Positions 16,848 through 27,118 of a stretch of 64,000 nucleotides of DNA are shown here, in pieces. The notes beneath the pieces were generated by a model that had not been told where the DNA came from, did not search any database, and was given only the letters and a program-made list of their open reading frames with translations. This DNA is from Planctomycetota bacterium (GTDB lineage Bacteria > Planctomycetota > Planctomycetia > Pirellulales > Lacipirellulaceae). A program made the translations under genes and the position numbers. Each line of letters starts with the position of its first letter. Within the stretch, counting starts at the first letter, position 1. Location of the stretch: NCBI GenBank assembly GCA_024278955.1, contig JAJRSE010000025.1:1-64000 (forward strand). The letters run 5' to 3'.

Positions 16848-18656
16848 ATGACCCAACCTAAATACATTCGTAACTTCTCCATCATCGCCCATATCGACCA
16901 CGGCAAAAGCACCTTGGCCGACCGCCTGATGGAACGCACGGGCACCGTGAGCGAAAGGGAGATGAAGCAGCAGCTGCTCGACGACATGGACATCGAACGG
17001 CAACGCGGCATCACAATCAAAGCGCGTGCCGTGACCATGAGCTACAAGTACCAAGGTCAGACCTACGAGCTGAACTTGATCGACACCCCAGGCCATGTCG
17101 ACTTTCAATACGAAGTTTCCCGATCGCTTGCCTGCTGCGAGGGAGCTGTGCTGCTGGTCGATGCCTTCCAGGGGGTCGAGGCCCAAACCGTTGCCAATGC
17201 CTATTCGGCAATGGAGCACGAGTTGACCGTGGTTCCGGTGATGAACAAAGTCGACTTAGTACACGCCCGGCCCGACGAAGTTCGCGAAGAAATGAAAGCG
17301 ACTTTAGCCATCGACCCCGACGAAGTGCTTGGGTGCAGTGCCAAAACCGGCGTTGGTTGCGAAGAAGTTTTGGCAGCGATCATCGACCGAGTCCCTGCGC
17401 CCGCAGGAGACCCCGAGGCAACCCTGCAAGCCATGGTTTTCGATGCCCACTACGACGAATTCCGCGGGGCCGTTACTTATATTCGAGTGATGAATGGCAC
17501 GGTACGCAAAGGGCAGAAAATAAAATTCCTACAGCAGAACACCACGCATGAGGTCGTTGAGCTAGGACATGTCGCTCCTCAACGAAAGGCAGCCAAGACA
17601 CTCAGTGCGGGACAAGTTGGCTATCTGATTTGCAACATCAAATCGTTAGGCCACGTACACGTCGGCGATACGGTGACTGCTGCTACTGGCGAGCCCGCCG
17701 AAGTGTTGTCGGGCTACGAAGAGCCAAAACGAATGGTTTTTTGCGGCCTCTACCCGTCCGATGGGCAGGATTTCAAGCAGCTTCGCGACGCGCTAGACAA
17801 GCTGGCGATCAACGATCCCAGCTTCGAGTTTTCGCCAGAAACAAGCGACGCACTCGGCTTCGGGTTCCGCTGCGGTTTCCTAGGGATGCTCCACATGGAA
17901 ATCGTCCAGCAGCGGTTAGAGCAAGAAGCCGATGTCGATTTGATTCAAACGGCTCCTAACGTAACTTATCAAGTGACGACCAAGTTGGGCGAAGAGATGG
18001 AGATCCACACCCCTCAAGACGTCCCCGATATCGGCGACGTCGAAGAGTTTCGCCAGCCTATCGTTCGCGTCAGTTTTGTTTTGCCAACGGAATACATTGG
18101 CGGGGTGATGAAAATCAGCAACGATCGCCGGGGCATCTACGTGCGAACCGAATACCTTTCGCCCACCCGAGCGATGCTCGTCTACGACATCGCCCTCGCC
18201 GACGTTATTTACGACATGCACGACAACCTAAAAACCGTAACCCGTGGCTACGGCACGATGGATTACGAGCTTTTGGGCTACGAGCCGGGCGAGTTGCTCC
18301 GAATGGATATTCTTGTCAAAAACGAACGAGTCGACGCGCTGTCAATTGTCTGCGACAAACGCGATGCCGAAGTACGCGGTCGCGCTGTCATCAAGAAACT
18401 CAAAAAAGAAATTCCTCGCCACATGTTTGAAGTGGCCCTACAGGCGGCCATCGGCACACGAGTGATTGCTCGCGAAACAATCTCTGCCATGCGGAAGAAC
18501 GTAACCGCCAAGTGCTACGGTGGCGACATTAGCCGCAAACGCAAGCTTTGGGAAAAACAAAAGGCTGGCAAAAAACGCATGAAATCAATTGGCAGCGTCG
18601 ACATTCCTCAAAAGGCGTTTTTGGCAGTTCTCGAAACGGGCGAAGAGAAAAAGTAG
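16848..18656 (+). CDS. lepA: Elongation factor 4 (LepA)
   Basis: This is a ribosome-associated GTPase that back-translocates or remodels stalled ribosomes. G1 AHIDHGKST, G3 DTPGHVDF and G4 NKVD are intact. The LepA-specific C-terminal domain is present with GYGTMDYELLGYEPG and the conserved end region YGGDISRKRKLWEKQKAGKKRMK. It has 602 residues, matching the normal length. The frame is open upstream to 16812 through a TTG, but family members start at TQPKYIRNFSIIAHIDHG, so ATG 16848 is taken. It begins 88 bp after the ROK gene on the same strand. Confidence 0.96.
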   Translation: MTQPKYIRNFSIIAHIDHGKSTLADRLMERTGTVSEREMKQQLLDDMDIERQRGITIKARAVTMSYKYQGQTYELNLIDTPGHVDFQYEVSRSLACCEGAVLLVDAFQGVEAQTVANAYSAMEHELTVVPVMNKVDLVHARPDEVREEMKATLAIDPDEVLGCSAKTGVGCEEVLAAIIDRVPAPAGDPEATLQAMVFDAHYDEFRGAVTYIRVMNGTVRKGQKIKFLQQNTTHEVVELGHVAPQRKAAKTLSAGQVGYLICNIKSLGHVHVGDTVTAATGEPAEVLSGYEEPKRMVFCGLYPSDGQDFKQLRDALDKLAINDPSFEFSPETSDALGFGFRCGFLGMLHMEIVQQRLEQEADVDLIQTAPNVTYQVTTKLGEEMEIHTPQDVPDIGDVEEFRQPIVRVSFVLPTEYIGGVMKISNDRRGIYVRTEYLSPTRAMLVYDIALADVIYDMHDNLKTVTRGYGTMDYELLGYEPGELLRMDILVKNERVDALSIVCDKRDAEVRGRAVIKKLKKEIPRHMFEVALQAAIGTRVIARETISAMRKNVTAKCYGGDISRKRKLWEKQKAGKKRMKSIGSVDIPQKAFLAVLETGEEKK

Positions 18657-18683
18657 CCTTTTCTCTTCCCACCAGGCCGGCGA

Positions 18684-18968
18684 TTAAAAGCTTCCGCTGC
18701 CCAAAGGCACATTGCCCGCAGGCATCATCGCTGGTCCCGAGAAAGTTGTCACCGCAGGCATGCCGTACGTGACCGCGTTGCCCTGGCTACCCGATTCACA
18801 GGAGTTGCAACTTGGCGCACATGTGGGGCCACACGTCGGAGCACACTGCGAATAAACGGGTGTCGCAACCGTTTGCGATTTCTTCCCGAACATTCCGCGG
18901 CAGGAACCGCAGCCGTTTGCGGTGATCATCAACGTGGCGACAGCTAACAGTAAGTATGTTTTTTTCAT
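18684..18968 (-). CDS. Small Cys-rich lipoprotein
   Basis: The 94-residue protein has a lipoprotein signal: MKKTYLLLAVATLMITANGC, with the lipobox ANGC giving an N-terminal acylated Cys. The mature part has a Cys cluster (CAPTCGPTCAPSCNSCES) and then a Gly/Pro/Met-rich tail. Cys spacing suggests metal or disulfide stabilisation but matches no family I know. Longer frames to 19109 lack a sensible start. It is convergent with lepA at 27 bp. Confidence 0.75.
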   Translation of the reverse strand: MKKTYLLLAVATLMITANGCGSCRGMFGKKSQTVATPVYSQCAPTCGPTCAPSCNSCESGSQGNAVTYGMPAVTTFSGPAMMPAGNVPLGSGSF

Positions 18969-19258
18969 AGCACTTTGTCCCGCTGGGGGGGACGCTCCAT
19001 TTTTTGGGCTTGCCGCCGGATGGGCTATTGCCAACAGCGAGTGAGCCCGTTGCTCTGGGCGAACCAAGATTTGTTCACTCAACCATTGCTCGCTCGTGGC
19101 GTTTTGCAAACGCCACGTTGAATTTTTGCCACATTTTCATCTTTCTCCCAAGAGCTCCAACCTGCTAATCAGAGCAACCGGTAGCAATCGATTTGTGCTG
19201 TTAAACCCGAGTAATCGTTCCACCCAGCAACTGGAGATAGACGCCCCGATTGCCTACA

Positions 19259-20179
19259 ATGCTAGCTATGGCAACTGACGAAACCCTCAAATCAGGCAAA
19301 CTTTGGCGGGCGATCATTTGGTCGCTAAGGATTACCGTCGCTCTGCAATGCCTTGGCAACTGGCAGTGGCTGATTCAAATTGGCGAGTCTCCGCTGTTGA
19401 GTTGGTTGATCGACCCTCGCGACATCGGAGGACTTGCGTGGAGCGAAGCAACCGGCTTGGCTGTTCAGCAAACCGTCGGATGGCTTGTGATTGCGGCAGG
19501 GGGAGTCGTGCTTTTGCGTCCCTACGCGGCGGTTCTGGTCCCACTCAGCCTTTTTCAATTGCTGATCGCCGTGGCAACGTGGCGCACTAATTCGGGCTTT
19601 ACATTACACGCCGAGTGGCTCTCACCGAGTTGGGCGGCCCTGTTTCCCTTTGCTACGCAGTCGGCAAGAATCGTTGCCCCGATGGCCTTGCTGCTGCTTG
19701 TGCCTTGGCGTGTTGAACGTCCAAAAAAACCGAGAATAACGTTGCGTGTACGCCTTGCCATGAGTCTGTTGCTCGCAGGGGCGGGAATCACTTTTTTCGC
19801 ACATGGAATCGAATCTTTACAACGCAACCCGGTGTTTCTCGATTTGCTTATCAGCACCGGCAACCGACTTTTTGGAGTGAGTCTCTCGCAAGCGAGCGCC
19901 GAAGCACTTCTCTTTGTTGTGGGGATTATTGATCTGATCGTGGCAGTTGCGTGCCTGAGCAACCGCATGCGCGGTGTGCTCTGGTGGATGGCCTTCTGGG
20001 GGGCTATTACAACCCTAAGCAGAATCACAGCAATCGACTGGCAAGTATCCTGGTTTGCCGCCGCCACACGCGCCCCACACATTGGAGTGCCGCTAGCCGC
20101 GGTGTTGCACTGGCATTGGCTGCGACAAAGGGACGATGAAACATCAACGAAAGCCGCAAAAACCATGCCTGAAGAGTAA
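19259..20179 (+). CDS. Polytopic membrane protein of unknown function
   Basis: The roughly 306-residue protein has six or seven predicted membrane segments, for example TVGWLVIAAGGVVLL, APMALLLLVPW, LAMSLLLAGAGITFF, ALLFVVGIIDLIVAVACL and GVLWWMAFWGAITTL. It has no signature of a known transporter or enzyme. Arg/Lys-rich loops separate the helices, and the C-terminus is a polar tail. Start choices are ATG 19259 or 19268; a TTG at 19250 is also in frame. It is convergent with glnA. Confidence 0.7.
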   Translation: MLAMATDETLKSGKLWRAIIWSLRITVALQCLGNWQWLIQIGESPLLSWLIDPRDIGGLAWSEATGLAVQQTVGWLVIAAGGVVLLRPYAAVLVPLSLFQLLIAVATWRTNSGFTLHAEWLSPSWAALFPFATQSARIVAPMALLLLVPWRVERPKKPRITLRVRLAMSLLLAGAGITFFAHGIESLQRNPVFLDLLISTGNRLFGVSLSQASAEALLFVVGIIDLIVAVACLSNRMRGVLWWMAFWGAITTLSRITAIDWQVSWFAAATRAPHIGVPLAAVLHWHWLRQRDDETSTKAAKTMPEE

Positions 20180-20195
20180 GACAGGCCGATCCATT

Positions 20196-21623
20196 TTACA
20201 GATCGTAGTACATGCAGAACTCGTAAGGATGGGGCCGTAGGGCGATTGCGTCGACTTCGTTTTCTTTCTTATACGAGATCCAAGTGTTGATCACGTCTTG
20301 CGTAAAAACATCGCCGCGGAGTAAGAACTCGTGGTCGCGGGCTAGTGCATCGAGCGCTCGGCCAAGCGAGGCTGGCGTGGTTGGCACTTTCGCGAGTTCC
20401 TCGGGCTCCATGTCGTAGATGTCTTTGTCGAGCGGGTCGCCGGGGTGGATTTTGTTTTGAATTCCATCCAAGGCAGCCATCATCAGAGCCGAGAACGCAA
20501 GGTACGGGTTTGCACTCGGGTCGGGGCATCGAAATTCTACCCGCTTGGCTTTGGGGCTAGGGCTGTACATGGGAATGCGACAGGCGGCCGAGCGGTTTCG
20601 CTGGGAATAGGCCAGGTTCACCGGCGCTTCGTAACCCGGCACCAACCGCTTGTAGCTATTGGTGGTAGGATTTGTGAATGCCAATAGAGCCGGGGCGTGA
20701 GCCAAAATACCGCCAATCGCGTGGATCGCCATATCGCTGATCCCAGCGTACCCACCGCCCGCGAACAACGGCTGATCGCCCTTCCAGAGCGAAATATGAA
20801 CGTGCATGCCCGAGCCGTTGTCGCCAAAAATTGGTTTCGGCATGAAAGTGGCCGTCTTGCCATGTTTGTGCGCAACATTTTTGACAATGTATTTGAACAG
20901 GCACATGTCGTCGGAGATCGAAACTAGATCGGAAAATCGCAGGTCGATTTCTGATTGCCCTGCCGTTGCCACTTCGTGATGCTGGGCTTCGACGTCCAAA
21001 CCGCAGTCGATCATCGTCTGCATCATCTCGTTGCGAATGTCCATCAACTGGTCGGCAGGCGGCACAGGGAAGTAGCCTTCTTTATGCCGCAGTTTATGGC
21101 CAAGGTTTGGACCCTCGCCTAGCGAACGCGTGTCGGTGCCACGATTCCATTCTCCTTCGGCACTATCGATAAAAAAGAAGCTGCTGTTCGGAGTTTGATC
21201 AAACCGAATATCGTCGAAGATAAAAAACTCGGCTTCGGGACCGATGAAACAGGTGTCGGCTATCCCGGTGCTCCTCAGATAGTTTGCCGCCTTGCGAGCA
21301 ACATTCCGCGGATCGCGAGTGTAATCTTCGCGAGTGATCGGATCTTGAATGTTGCAAATCATGCAGAGCGTGGGCAGCTCGGTAAAGGGATCGAGAAAGG
21401 CGGTCTCTGCCTGAGGGACGAGCAGCATGTCGCTCTCGTTGATCGCCTGCCAGCCGCGGATGCTTGAACCATCGAAGCCGAGGCCATCTTCAAAGACCTC
21501 TTCGTCGAGCTTGTCGACCGGAATGGTGAAATGCTGCCAGAGCCCCGGGAAATCCATAAACCGCAGATCGATGGCCTTCACCCCTCGTTCGCGACACATG
21601 GCCAATACATCTTGTACGGTCAT
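20196..21623 (-). CDS. glnA: Glutamine synthetase, type I
   Basis: This is ATP-dependent synthesis of glutamine from glutamate and ammonia by a dodecameric enzyme. The start [21 protein letters not shown] is typical of GlnA; GAGGA lies 8 nt before ATG 21623, which supports it over ATG 21653. Conserved blocks are [19 protein letters not shown], the latch region [20 protein letters not shown] and [20 protein letters not shown]. The segment [12 protein letters not shown] keeps the Tyr that is adenylylated in GS-I-beta, so control by GlnE is possible. It has 475 residues. A terminator separates it from glnII upstream. Confidence 0.95.
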   Translation of the reverse strand: MTVQDVLAMCRERGVKAIDLRFMDFPGLWQHFTIPVDKLDEEVFEDGLGFDGSSIRGWQAINESDMLLVPQAETAFLDPFTELPTLCMICNIQDPITREDYTRDPRNVARKAANYLRSTGIADTCFIGPEAEFFIFDDIRFDQTPNSSFFFIDSAEGEWNRGTDTRSLGEGPNLGHKLRHKEGYFPVPPADQLMDIRNEMMQTMIDCGLDVEAQHHEVATAGQSEIDLRFSDLVSISDDMCLFKYIVKNVAHKHGKTATFMPKPIFGDNGSGMHVHISLWKGDQPLFAGGGYAGISDMAIHAIGGILAHAPALLAFTNPTTNSYKRLVPGYEAPVNLAYSQRNRSAACRIPMYSPSPKAKRVEFRCPDPSANPYLAFSALMMAALDGIQNKIHPGDPLDKDIYDMEPEELAKVPTTPASLGRALDALARDHEFLLRGDVFTQDVINTWISYKKENEVDAIALRPHPYEFCMYYDL

Positions 21624-21692
21624 CAGTTTTTCCTCTGTGTTGTTAAATGCCATAAGGCTCGCGCTGGACTTGCTCCGTAATCCCAACGATAC

Positions 21693-21731
21693 AAAAAAAG
21701 ACCCCTCTCCGCCAGCAGAGGCGAAGAGGAG
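21693..21731 (-). terminator. Rho-independent terminator after glnII
   Basis: On the minus strand a stem formed from 21720-21729 and 21704-21713 (one mismatch, loop about 6 nt) is followed by seven T (plus-strand A 21693-21699). It lies between the end of glnII (21783) and the start of glnA (21623), so glnA probably has its own promoter or depends on read-through. Confidence 0.8.
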
Positions 21732-21782
21732 CCCTTCGTATTTGTGAAATCACAACTTATCTGTGGCTCCGCACTCTTGGTC

Positions 21783-22772
21783 TTACAAATTCAGCGTTTT
21801 GACGATTTCGCCAACGACTTTGTAAGGATCGGCGTTGGACGCGGGGCGACGATCTTCCAGGTAGCCCTTCCAACCATCTTGGACGGTGCCAACAGGAATA
21901 CGAATCGAAGCGCCACGATCGCTAACGGCATAGCTAAATTGGTCGATCGACTGCGTTTCGTGCAAGCCGGTCAGACGTTGATCGTTGTCTGAGCCGTAGG
22001 CCGCGATGTGATCTTCGTGGCGAGCCTTGAACTTCTCGCAAATTCCCTTGATGAAATCCTCGCCGCCTTCTTCGCGAATCTTGGTCGTCGAGAAGTTGGT
22101 GTGCATGCCGCTGCCATTCCAGTCGCCCTTGATGGGCTTCGGGTGGAGCTCAATGGTCAGGCCATACTGCTCGGCATTGCGATGCAACAGGAAGCGAGAG
22201 ATCCAAAGGTCGTCGCAAGTGCTCTTTGCACCCTTGCCAAACAATTGGTATTCCCACTGGCCCTTCATGACTTCGGCGTTGATGCCTGTGATCGAAAGCC
22301 CCGCAGCAAGGCACGTGTCGAGGTGATCTTCGACCACCTCACGGCCAACGCAATTGTCGATCCCGACCGAACAATAATACGGACCCTGGGGTCCAGGATA
22401 ACCGTTCTCAGGGAAGCCCAACGGCTTGCCGTTCTCCATGATGGTGTACTCTTGCTCGAAACCGAGCCAAAGGTCGTTGTCGTCTTCGAAGTTGCCGCGA
22501 CCATTCGAGGCGTGGATCGACCCATCGGCGTTCAGCACTTCGCACATGACGATCGAAGCATTGATTCGTTTTGGATCCAAAACCATCTTCACTGGCTTCA
22601 ACAGGCAGTCCGAAGAGTTGCCTTCGGCTTGCTCGGTGCTACTACCATCAAAGTTCCAGTTAGGACAATCTTCGAGGCTGGCTGGTTGGCCATCAACTAT
22701 TTTTGTCTTACTGCGCAAACTGGATTCAGGCGTGTAACCGTCTAACCAAATGTACTCAAGCTTGTAACTCAT
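21783..22772 (-). CDS. glnII: Glutamine synthetase, type II (eukaryotic-like)
   Basis: A second, unrelated-size glutamine synthetase of 329 residues. Type II marks are YIWLDGYTPESSLRSKTKI, NWNFDGSSTEQAEG, FGFEQE-like WLGFEQEYTIM, PYYCSVG and HTNFSTTKIREEGG. Type II enzymes are shorter, octameric or decameric, and lack the adenylylation Tyr. In the bacteria that carry GSII it is often expressed under nitrogen limitation. AAGGAG sits 11 nt before ATG 22772. The tandem of GSII then GSI on one strand is noted as a finding. Confidence 0.95.
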   Translation of the reverse strand: MSYKLEYIWLDGYTPESSLRSKTKIVDGQPASLEDCPNWNFDGSSTEQAEGNSSDCLLKPVKMVLDPKRINASIVMCEVLNADGSIHASNGRGNFEDDNDLWLGFEQEYTIMENGKPLGFPENGYPGPQGPYYCSVGIDNCVGREVVEDHLDTCLAAGLSITGINAEVMKGQWEYQLFGKGAKSTCDDLWISRFLLHRNAEQYGLTIELHPKPIKGDWNGSGMHTNFSTTKIREEGGEDFIKGICEKFKARHEDHIAAYGSDNDQRLTGLHETQSIDQFSYAVSDRGASIRIPVGTVQDGWKGYLEDRRPASNADPYKVVGEIVKTLNL

Positions 22773-23291
22773 CTTTTGGCTCGCTCCTTAAGTCTTGTGT
22801 GGTTCGAATTTCTTGACTGAAAATCCCTAGGAAAGTGCATCCATTGCAGGAAATAACGTGGTCGGTCCTTCGCGCGGCAGCCACTCGCGGCTATCGCAGT
22901 CGACTACGTTTTGGGTGATTATCTCAATGCCGAAAGCCAAAACCTGGCTGCCGGCAGATCGACCTACGCCCTCGGGCGTGGCGCAAGCCCTCATCGTAGA
23001 AAGTTAGCGTCCGCCTCGCTAGGTACTCCGCAAATGCAATCTTGGTGCCAATTGCTGGCTTGGGACGAAAAATCGTTGTAAGTAGTTTGTACGATACTGT
23101 TTACCGTCTTTTACCAAGCCCGACAGAAAATTCACCCTGCCTACCAACCACGCACTTGTTGCTAATCAGTTGAGCACTACGGACTGTGGCATTGGTGGTG
23201 TATGGTATGGGTATGGCACTACCCCGCGTCATGGGGTCCCACGCCGAGCCACGCGACCGCACGCTGCTTGCCCCTGTCGAGACCCACCGTA
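22773..23291. other. Divergent spacer between glnII and kinase
   Basis: About 520 bp without a gene. A short direct run of GTATGG-like units (TGGTGTATGGTATGGGTATGG) lies near 23196-23217. No sigma-54 -24/-12 element is visible upstream of glnII on the minus strand. Nothing else is seen. Confidence 0.35.
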
Positions 23292-24287
23292 ATGAGCGAC
23301 TCATCGGCCACGCCTCATCGCAAGCTGAAATTCCTTCCGACGGCGGCCACCTTCAAACTCATGGAGCCACTAGGGGTCGGTACCGTGGGAGCGGTCTACC
23401 GGGCCGAAAGCCCCGACATCGACGCCCCCATCGCGGTCAAGCTCCTCCACCCCATTATCGCCGATGACCCAACGATCGTCGACCGGTTTCAACGTGAAAT
23501 CATGATCATGGAGCGGCTCAGCCATCCCAATATTGTCCGCAACTACGGCGGCGGCATAATGGATGGCCAATATTTTTACGCCATGCAGCTGCTCAAGCAT
23601 GGCACACTCCGCGACCGACTCAAAAAATCTGGCCCCCTTTCTTGGCAACAAGCCGCTTCGTTTACTGCCCAAATCGCTGCCGCACTCCAACACGCACATA
23701 ACCACGGTATCATCCACCGCGATCTGAAATCTAGCAATCTTTTCTTTGGCGACGAAGGACAAATTATCCTCGGCGATTTCGGCATTGCCCGCGACACACA
23801 CGAAGCCGACGTCACAGGCGACGGAATCACAGTCGGTACCTATGCATATATGTCGCCGGAGCAGATCTGTGCAGACAAGCAAATCTCGGGCAAAGCCGAC
23901 CTCTATTCACTCGGCTGCGTGATCGTCGAGATGTTGACCGGAAAACCGCCTTTTGTTGGGCTCAACTTTGCGCAAATCTGGGATCAGCACCTTCACGCCC
24001 AACCCAAAAGCATGCGCGAGCTAGGCATCGACTGCCCCGAGTGGTTCGACGATTTAATTATGCAACTTCTAGAAAAAGATCCCGAGCTTCGACCGTTTAA
24101 TGCCCGTTCAGTCCAAGGATTGATTCGCGAGCGATTCGAGGAGCTTAGCGAAGAGGATTTAGCCCAACTCAACCAAAGCATGCCACCAGTCGAGGACGTC
24201 AAGTCGCATAACACTTTAAGTACCAATTGGCTGCTCCTTGGTATTCTCCTCATCGTAACAATCATCTTCTTCAGTTTGCTGACCTAA
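23292..24287 (+). CDS. Hanks-type Ser/Thr protein kinase with C-terminal membrane anchor
   Basis: The 331-residue kinase carries a glycine loop GVGTVGAVY (28-36), Lys50 in IAVKLL, HRDLKSSN with catalytic Asp144, DFG at 162-164, an activation segment ending GTYAYMSPEQ, and the structural DLYSLGCVIVEML. One hydrophobic helix near residues 310-328 (WLLLGILLIVTIIFFSLL) at the C-terminus anchors it, leaving the kinase in the cytoplasm. No sensor domain follows the helix. ATG 23292 is selected; the frame is open to 23202 with no ribosome site. The next two genes on the strand are a thioesterase and an acyl-CoA ligase. Confidence 0.92.
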   Translation: MSDSSATPHRKLKFLPTAATFKLMEPLGVGTVGAVYRAESPDIDAPIAVKLLHPIIADDPTIVDRFQREIMIMERLSHPNIVRNYGGGIMDGQYFYAMQLLKHGTLRDRLKKSGPLSWQQAASFTAQIAAALQHAHNHGIIHRDLKSSNLFFGDEGQIILGDFGIARDTHEADVTGDGITVGTYAYMSPEQICADKQISGKADLYSLGCVIVEMLTGKPPFVGLNFAQIWDQHLHAQPKSMRELGIDCPEWFDDLIMQLLEKDPELRPFNARSVQGLIRERFEELSEEDLAQLNQSMPPVEDVKSHNTLSTNWLLLGILLIVTIIFFSLLT

Positions 24288-24311
24288 GAAACAGGAAGGA
24301 CCCCCTGAAAC

Positions 24312-24824
24312 ATGCCTCGACGCATTGCAAAAGCACTCTCCATTGATAACGACCTGGGCCAACTGCCGGTTACCCATCGCCAAGTCATTCCCGAGTCGTA
24401 CCTCGACATGATGGGGCACATGAATGTTTCGTGGTACACCCAGTTGTTCAGCGCTTCCACGATGGGCACGCTCAAGCTCATGGGCATGGACAAGGAGTAC
24501 TTCGTAGAAAGCCAGGCGGGCTCCTTTGCCTTGGAATCGCATATTCAGTATCTGGCCGAAGTCTTGGTAGGAAAGAACATAAGCGTTCGCACACGATTGG
24601 TAGGCTCCTCCCAACGAATGTTCCATTTCATGCATTTCCTTATCAACGACGACGACCAAGTCCTTTCGTCGACTTGCGAGTTTGTTGGTGCTCACATGGA
24701 TCTAGAGAAGCGACGCATTGCTCCGATGCCAATGCACATCCGTGAAATTACTCAGAAGATCTGCGAACAACATGCTCAACTCACTTGGAAAGCGCCCCTT
24801 TGTGGCATTATGCGACCCATGTAA
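24312..24824 (+). CDS. Hot-dog fold acyl-CoA thioesterase
   Basis: The 170-residue protein is of the 4HBT type. The segment YLDMMGHMNVSWYTQLFSAST has the D-x-x-x-G-H-x-N pattern that forms the active-site helix, and GSFALESHIQYLAEVLVG is the second conserved strand pair. It probably hydrolyses an acyl- or aryl-CoA; carnitine/betainyl-CoA thioesterases share this layout. It lies 24 bp after the kinase and 160 bp before an acyl-CoA ligase, so a role with acyl-CoA turnover is inferred, not shown. Confidence 0.75.
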   Translation: MPRRIAKALSIDNDLGQLPVTHRQVIPESYLDMMGHMNVSWYTQLFSASTMGTLKLMGMDKEYFVESQAGSFALESHIQYLAEVLVGKNISVRTRLVGSSQRMFHFMHFLINDDDQVLSSTCEFVGAHMDLEKRRIAPMPMHIREITQKICEQHAQLTWKAPLCGIMRPM

Positions 24825-24983
24825 GGGCCGAAGCTTGGAGACGCTCCCCTGAAAGGAAGGCTTGTGCTTTTGTCTCCTAACTTTTATTGCCTTCTCGCTC
24901 TCGCGAAGGTAGGATCGACCCTGCAAGAAAGCTTCAGCCTATTCTTGCCAATAACGATTCAATAAATTCAAACAGGGGATGAT

Positions 24984-26594
24984 GTGGACGGTTTGATGAT
25001 GGATTTTCCGTTGACTCTCGACGTCATTCTTCGACGCGCAGTCGCCACGCATGGTCAACGCGAAGTGGTAACCAAACGCGACGACGGCACCTGGCATCGC
25101 TACACCTACGCCGACATGGAACGTCGCGCCCGGCAACTCGCGGTGGCGCTTCAAAAGCTTGGCATCGAGCCAGGCGATCGAGTTGCCACCATTTGCTGGA
25201 ACCATTACGCCCATCTCGAAGCCTATTTTGCCATTCCCTGTAGCGGTGCCGTTCTCCACACTATCAACCCTCGCCTTCATGAAGACGACCTCGTCTACGT
25301 TATGAACGAAGCCGAAGATCGTATCGTGATTGTCGACCAAACCATGTACGCGGTGCTCGAAAAAGTGCTCGACCGAGTTTCGCTCGAACACATTATCGTC
25401 TTTAGCGCCGAGGGCAACGTGCCCGAAGGAACACTCGACTACGACACACTCGTCGAAGGCACCGACGCCCAAGACTACGAGTTTCCTGAGATGGAAGAGC
25501 GCCAAGCCGCGGCCATGTGCTATACCTCGGGTACCACCGGCAGGCCGAAAGGAGTGCTCTACTCGCATCGTTCGATTGTTTTACACACTTTCGGTTCCTC
25601 GCTGTCTAGCGCTATGAGCGTTCAAGAGTCGGATTCGATCTTGCCTGTCGTGCCGATGTTTCACGTCAATGCATGGGGGCTCCCTTATACGTGTGCGATG
25701 CTGGGCGCAAAGCTGGTGTTTCCCGGTCGTCACCTCGATTCAGAAAGCCTGCTCGATGCCTTTGAACGCGAGAAAGTGACGGTCTCGGCCGGCGTGCCAA
25801 CTATTTGGATTCCTCTCCTCGACAAGCTTAACGAGTGCCCCGACCAATACGATTTGTCGGCCCTCCACACTCTGATTGTCGGCGGCTCGGCTGCGCCCAA
25901 ACGCCTCATGACCGAACTGGAAGACCGTCACAACATTCGTTTGCTCCATGCTTGGGGAATGACCGAAACCACACCCCTCGGCACCGTCGCGACGCTCCGC
26001 CCGTGCCATGCCAAGCTCTCTGAAGATCAACAACATGCCGTTCGCCTTCGGCAAGGCCACGCAGTTCCTTTTGTCGAGATTCGCGCTCGCGGCGACGAGG
26101 GCATCGTCCCTTGGAATGGCAAGACCATGGGCGAGCTAGAGGTTCGCGGACCCTGGATCGCCGGCAGCTACTACAAACGGCCCGATGCGGCAGAACAATT
26201 TACCGACGATGGTTGGTTTCGCACCGGCGACATTGTCACGATCGATGCCTCGGGCAGCATGAAAATTGAAGACCGATCGAAAGACCTCATCAAGTCGGGC
26301 GGCGAATGGATTAGTTCCATTGACCTTGAAAATACGCTGATGTCGCACCCGGCTGTTGCCGAAGCAGCCGTCATCGCGATTCCTCACGTCAAGTGGACCG
26401 AACGCCCCCTGGCTGTGGTTGTCACGCGCGAAGGAAATCACGTTTCTGAAGCGGAGTTGAAAGAGTATCTCTTGCCGCTGGTCGCCAAATGGTGGATCCC
26501 CGACGCATTCGAGTTTGTCGAAGCGATTCCGAAAACGGCAACTGGCAAGTTTAAGAAACTGGCTCTTCGAGAACAGTTTGCTGGCAAGAGCTAA
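24984..26594 (+). CDS. Fatty-acid/acyl-CoA ligase (AMP-forming)
   Basis: This activates a carboxylic acid to acyl-AMP and then acyl-CoA. Blocks in order: the ATP/AMP loop [54 protein letters not shown], and the final [11 protein letters not shown]ys that adenylates. It has 536 residues, as is usual for medium- to long-chain ligases; the substrate cannot be fixed by eye. GTG 24984 has AGGGG 5 nt upstream; ATG 24996 is the alternative. The preceding hot-dog thioesterase and kinase are on the same strand. Confidence 0.9.
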   Translation: MDGLMMDFPLTLDVILRRAVATHGQREVVTKRDDGTWHRYTYADMERRARQLAVALQKLGIEPGDRVATICWNHYAHLEAYFAIPCSGAVLHTINPRLHEDDLVYVMNEAEDRIVIVDQTMYAVLEKVLDRVSLEHIIVFSAEGNVPEGTLDYDTLVEGTDAQDYEFPEMEERQAAAMCYTSGTTGRPKGVLYSHRSIVLHTFGSSLSSAMSVQESDSILPVVPMFHVNAWGLPYTCAMLGAKLVFPGRHLDSESLLDAFEREKVTVSAGVPTIWIPLLDKLNECPDQYDLSALHTLIVGGSAAPKRLMTELEDRHNIRLLHAWGMTETTPLGTVATLRPCHAKLSEDQQHAVRLRQGHAVPFVEIRARGDEGIVPWNGKTMGELEVRGPWIAGSYYKRPDAAEQFTDDGWFRTGDIVTIDASGSMKIEDRSKDLIKSGGEWISSIDLENTLMSHPAVAEAAVIAIPHVKWTERPLAVVVTREGNHVSEAELKEYLLPLVAKWWIPDAFEFVEAIPKTATGKFKKLALREQFAGKS

Positions 26595-26656
26595 TACGAC
26601 AGCGAGTAAGTCGTTGGAACCACAACACGTCCGTACGGCGCGCACTCTTGTGCGTA

Positions 26657-27118
26657 CTATCGGCTCTCATCATCCCAATGACGTTCCATTTGCATAAACA
26701 GGAACGAAGCCGACCAGGCGATAAGGATCAGCCCCGTCAGAGTTTCGATGCCAGTCATCATTCGCAACCAACCGGTCGGAACGATATCTCCAAACCCTAA
26801 CGACGTATACGAGACAAACGAAAAGTACCAGTAGTCCCTGGTTTGTTCACGAATTTCGCCTGTGAGTTCTCCGTAGTGGCCGAATTTCTCGAGCATTTCA
26901 TAGCCCACAGAAAAAATGAAGATCTCGATCACATGGGCCAACAACAGTCCAAGAATGCTCACGGCGACCCAGCGCCGCACATTGACGCTTCTCCGCAATA
27001 AAAACGAGGAAAGCCAAACGAGTGCGTTGTAATGGACTCCGACCGATAGCAGCACTAAAAAACAAATCGTCGGCAACACAACAAGCATCGGCCTAGCTCC
27101 AAGGTAAGTTTCACGCAA
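26657..27118 (-). CDS. Two-TM ion channel (K+-channel-like pore)
   Basis: The 153-residue membrane protein has hydrophobic helices (LVVLPTICFLVLLSVGVHY, WVAVSILGLLLAHVIEIFIF) flanking a short loop. It then has the pore segment SFVSYTSLGFGDIVPTG, whose T-x-x-G-F-G-D core is the K+ selectivity filter, and a closing helix ETLTGLILIAWSASFLF. It lacks an RCK or cyclic-nucleotide domain. It probably forms a tetrameric cation channel. ATG 27088 (second Met) is an alternative start. It is convergent with the acyl-CoA ligase. Confidence 0.8.
   Translation of the reverse strand: MRETYLGARPMLVVLPTICFLVLLSVGVHYNALVWLSSFLLRRSVNVRRWVAVSILGLLLAHVIEIFIFSVGYEMLEKFGHYGELTGEIREQTRDYWYFSFVSYTSLGFGDIVPTGWLRMMTGIETLTGLILIAWSASFLFMQMERHWDDESR

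Noticed and set aside
22008..22745. Antisense frame of 245 codons across glnII
   Set aside because: glnII is unmistakable in the other direction; codon bias of that gene keeps the antisense frame open.
22773..22860. Sigma-54 promoter upstream of glnII
   Set aside because: No TGGCA-N7-TTGC element was found on the coding strand in the first 90 bases.
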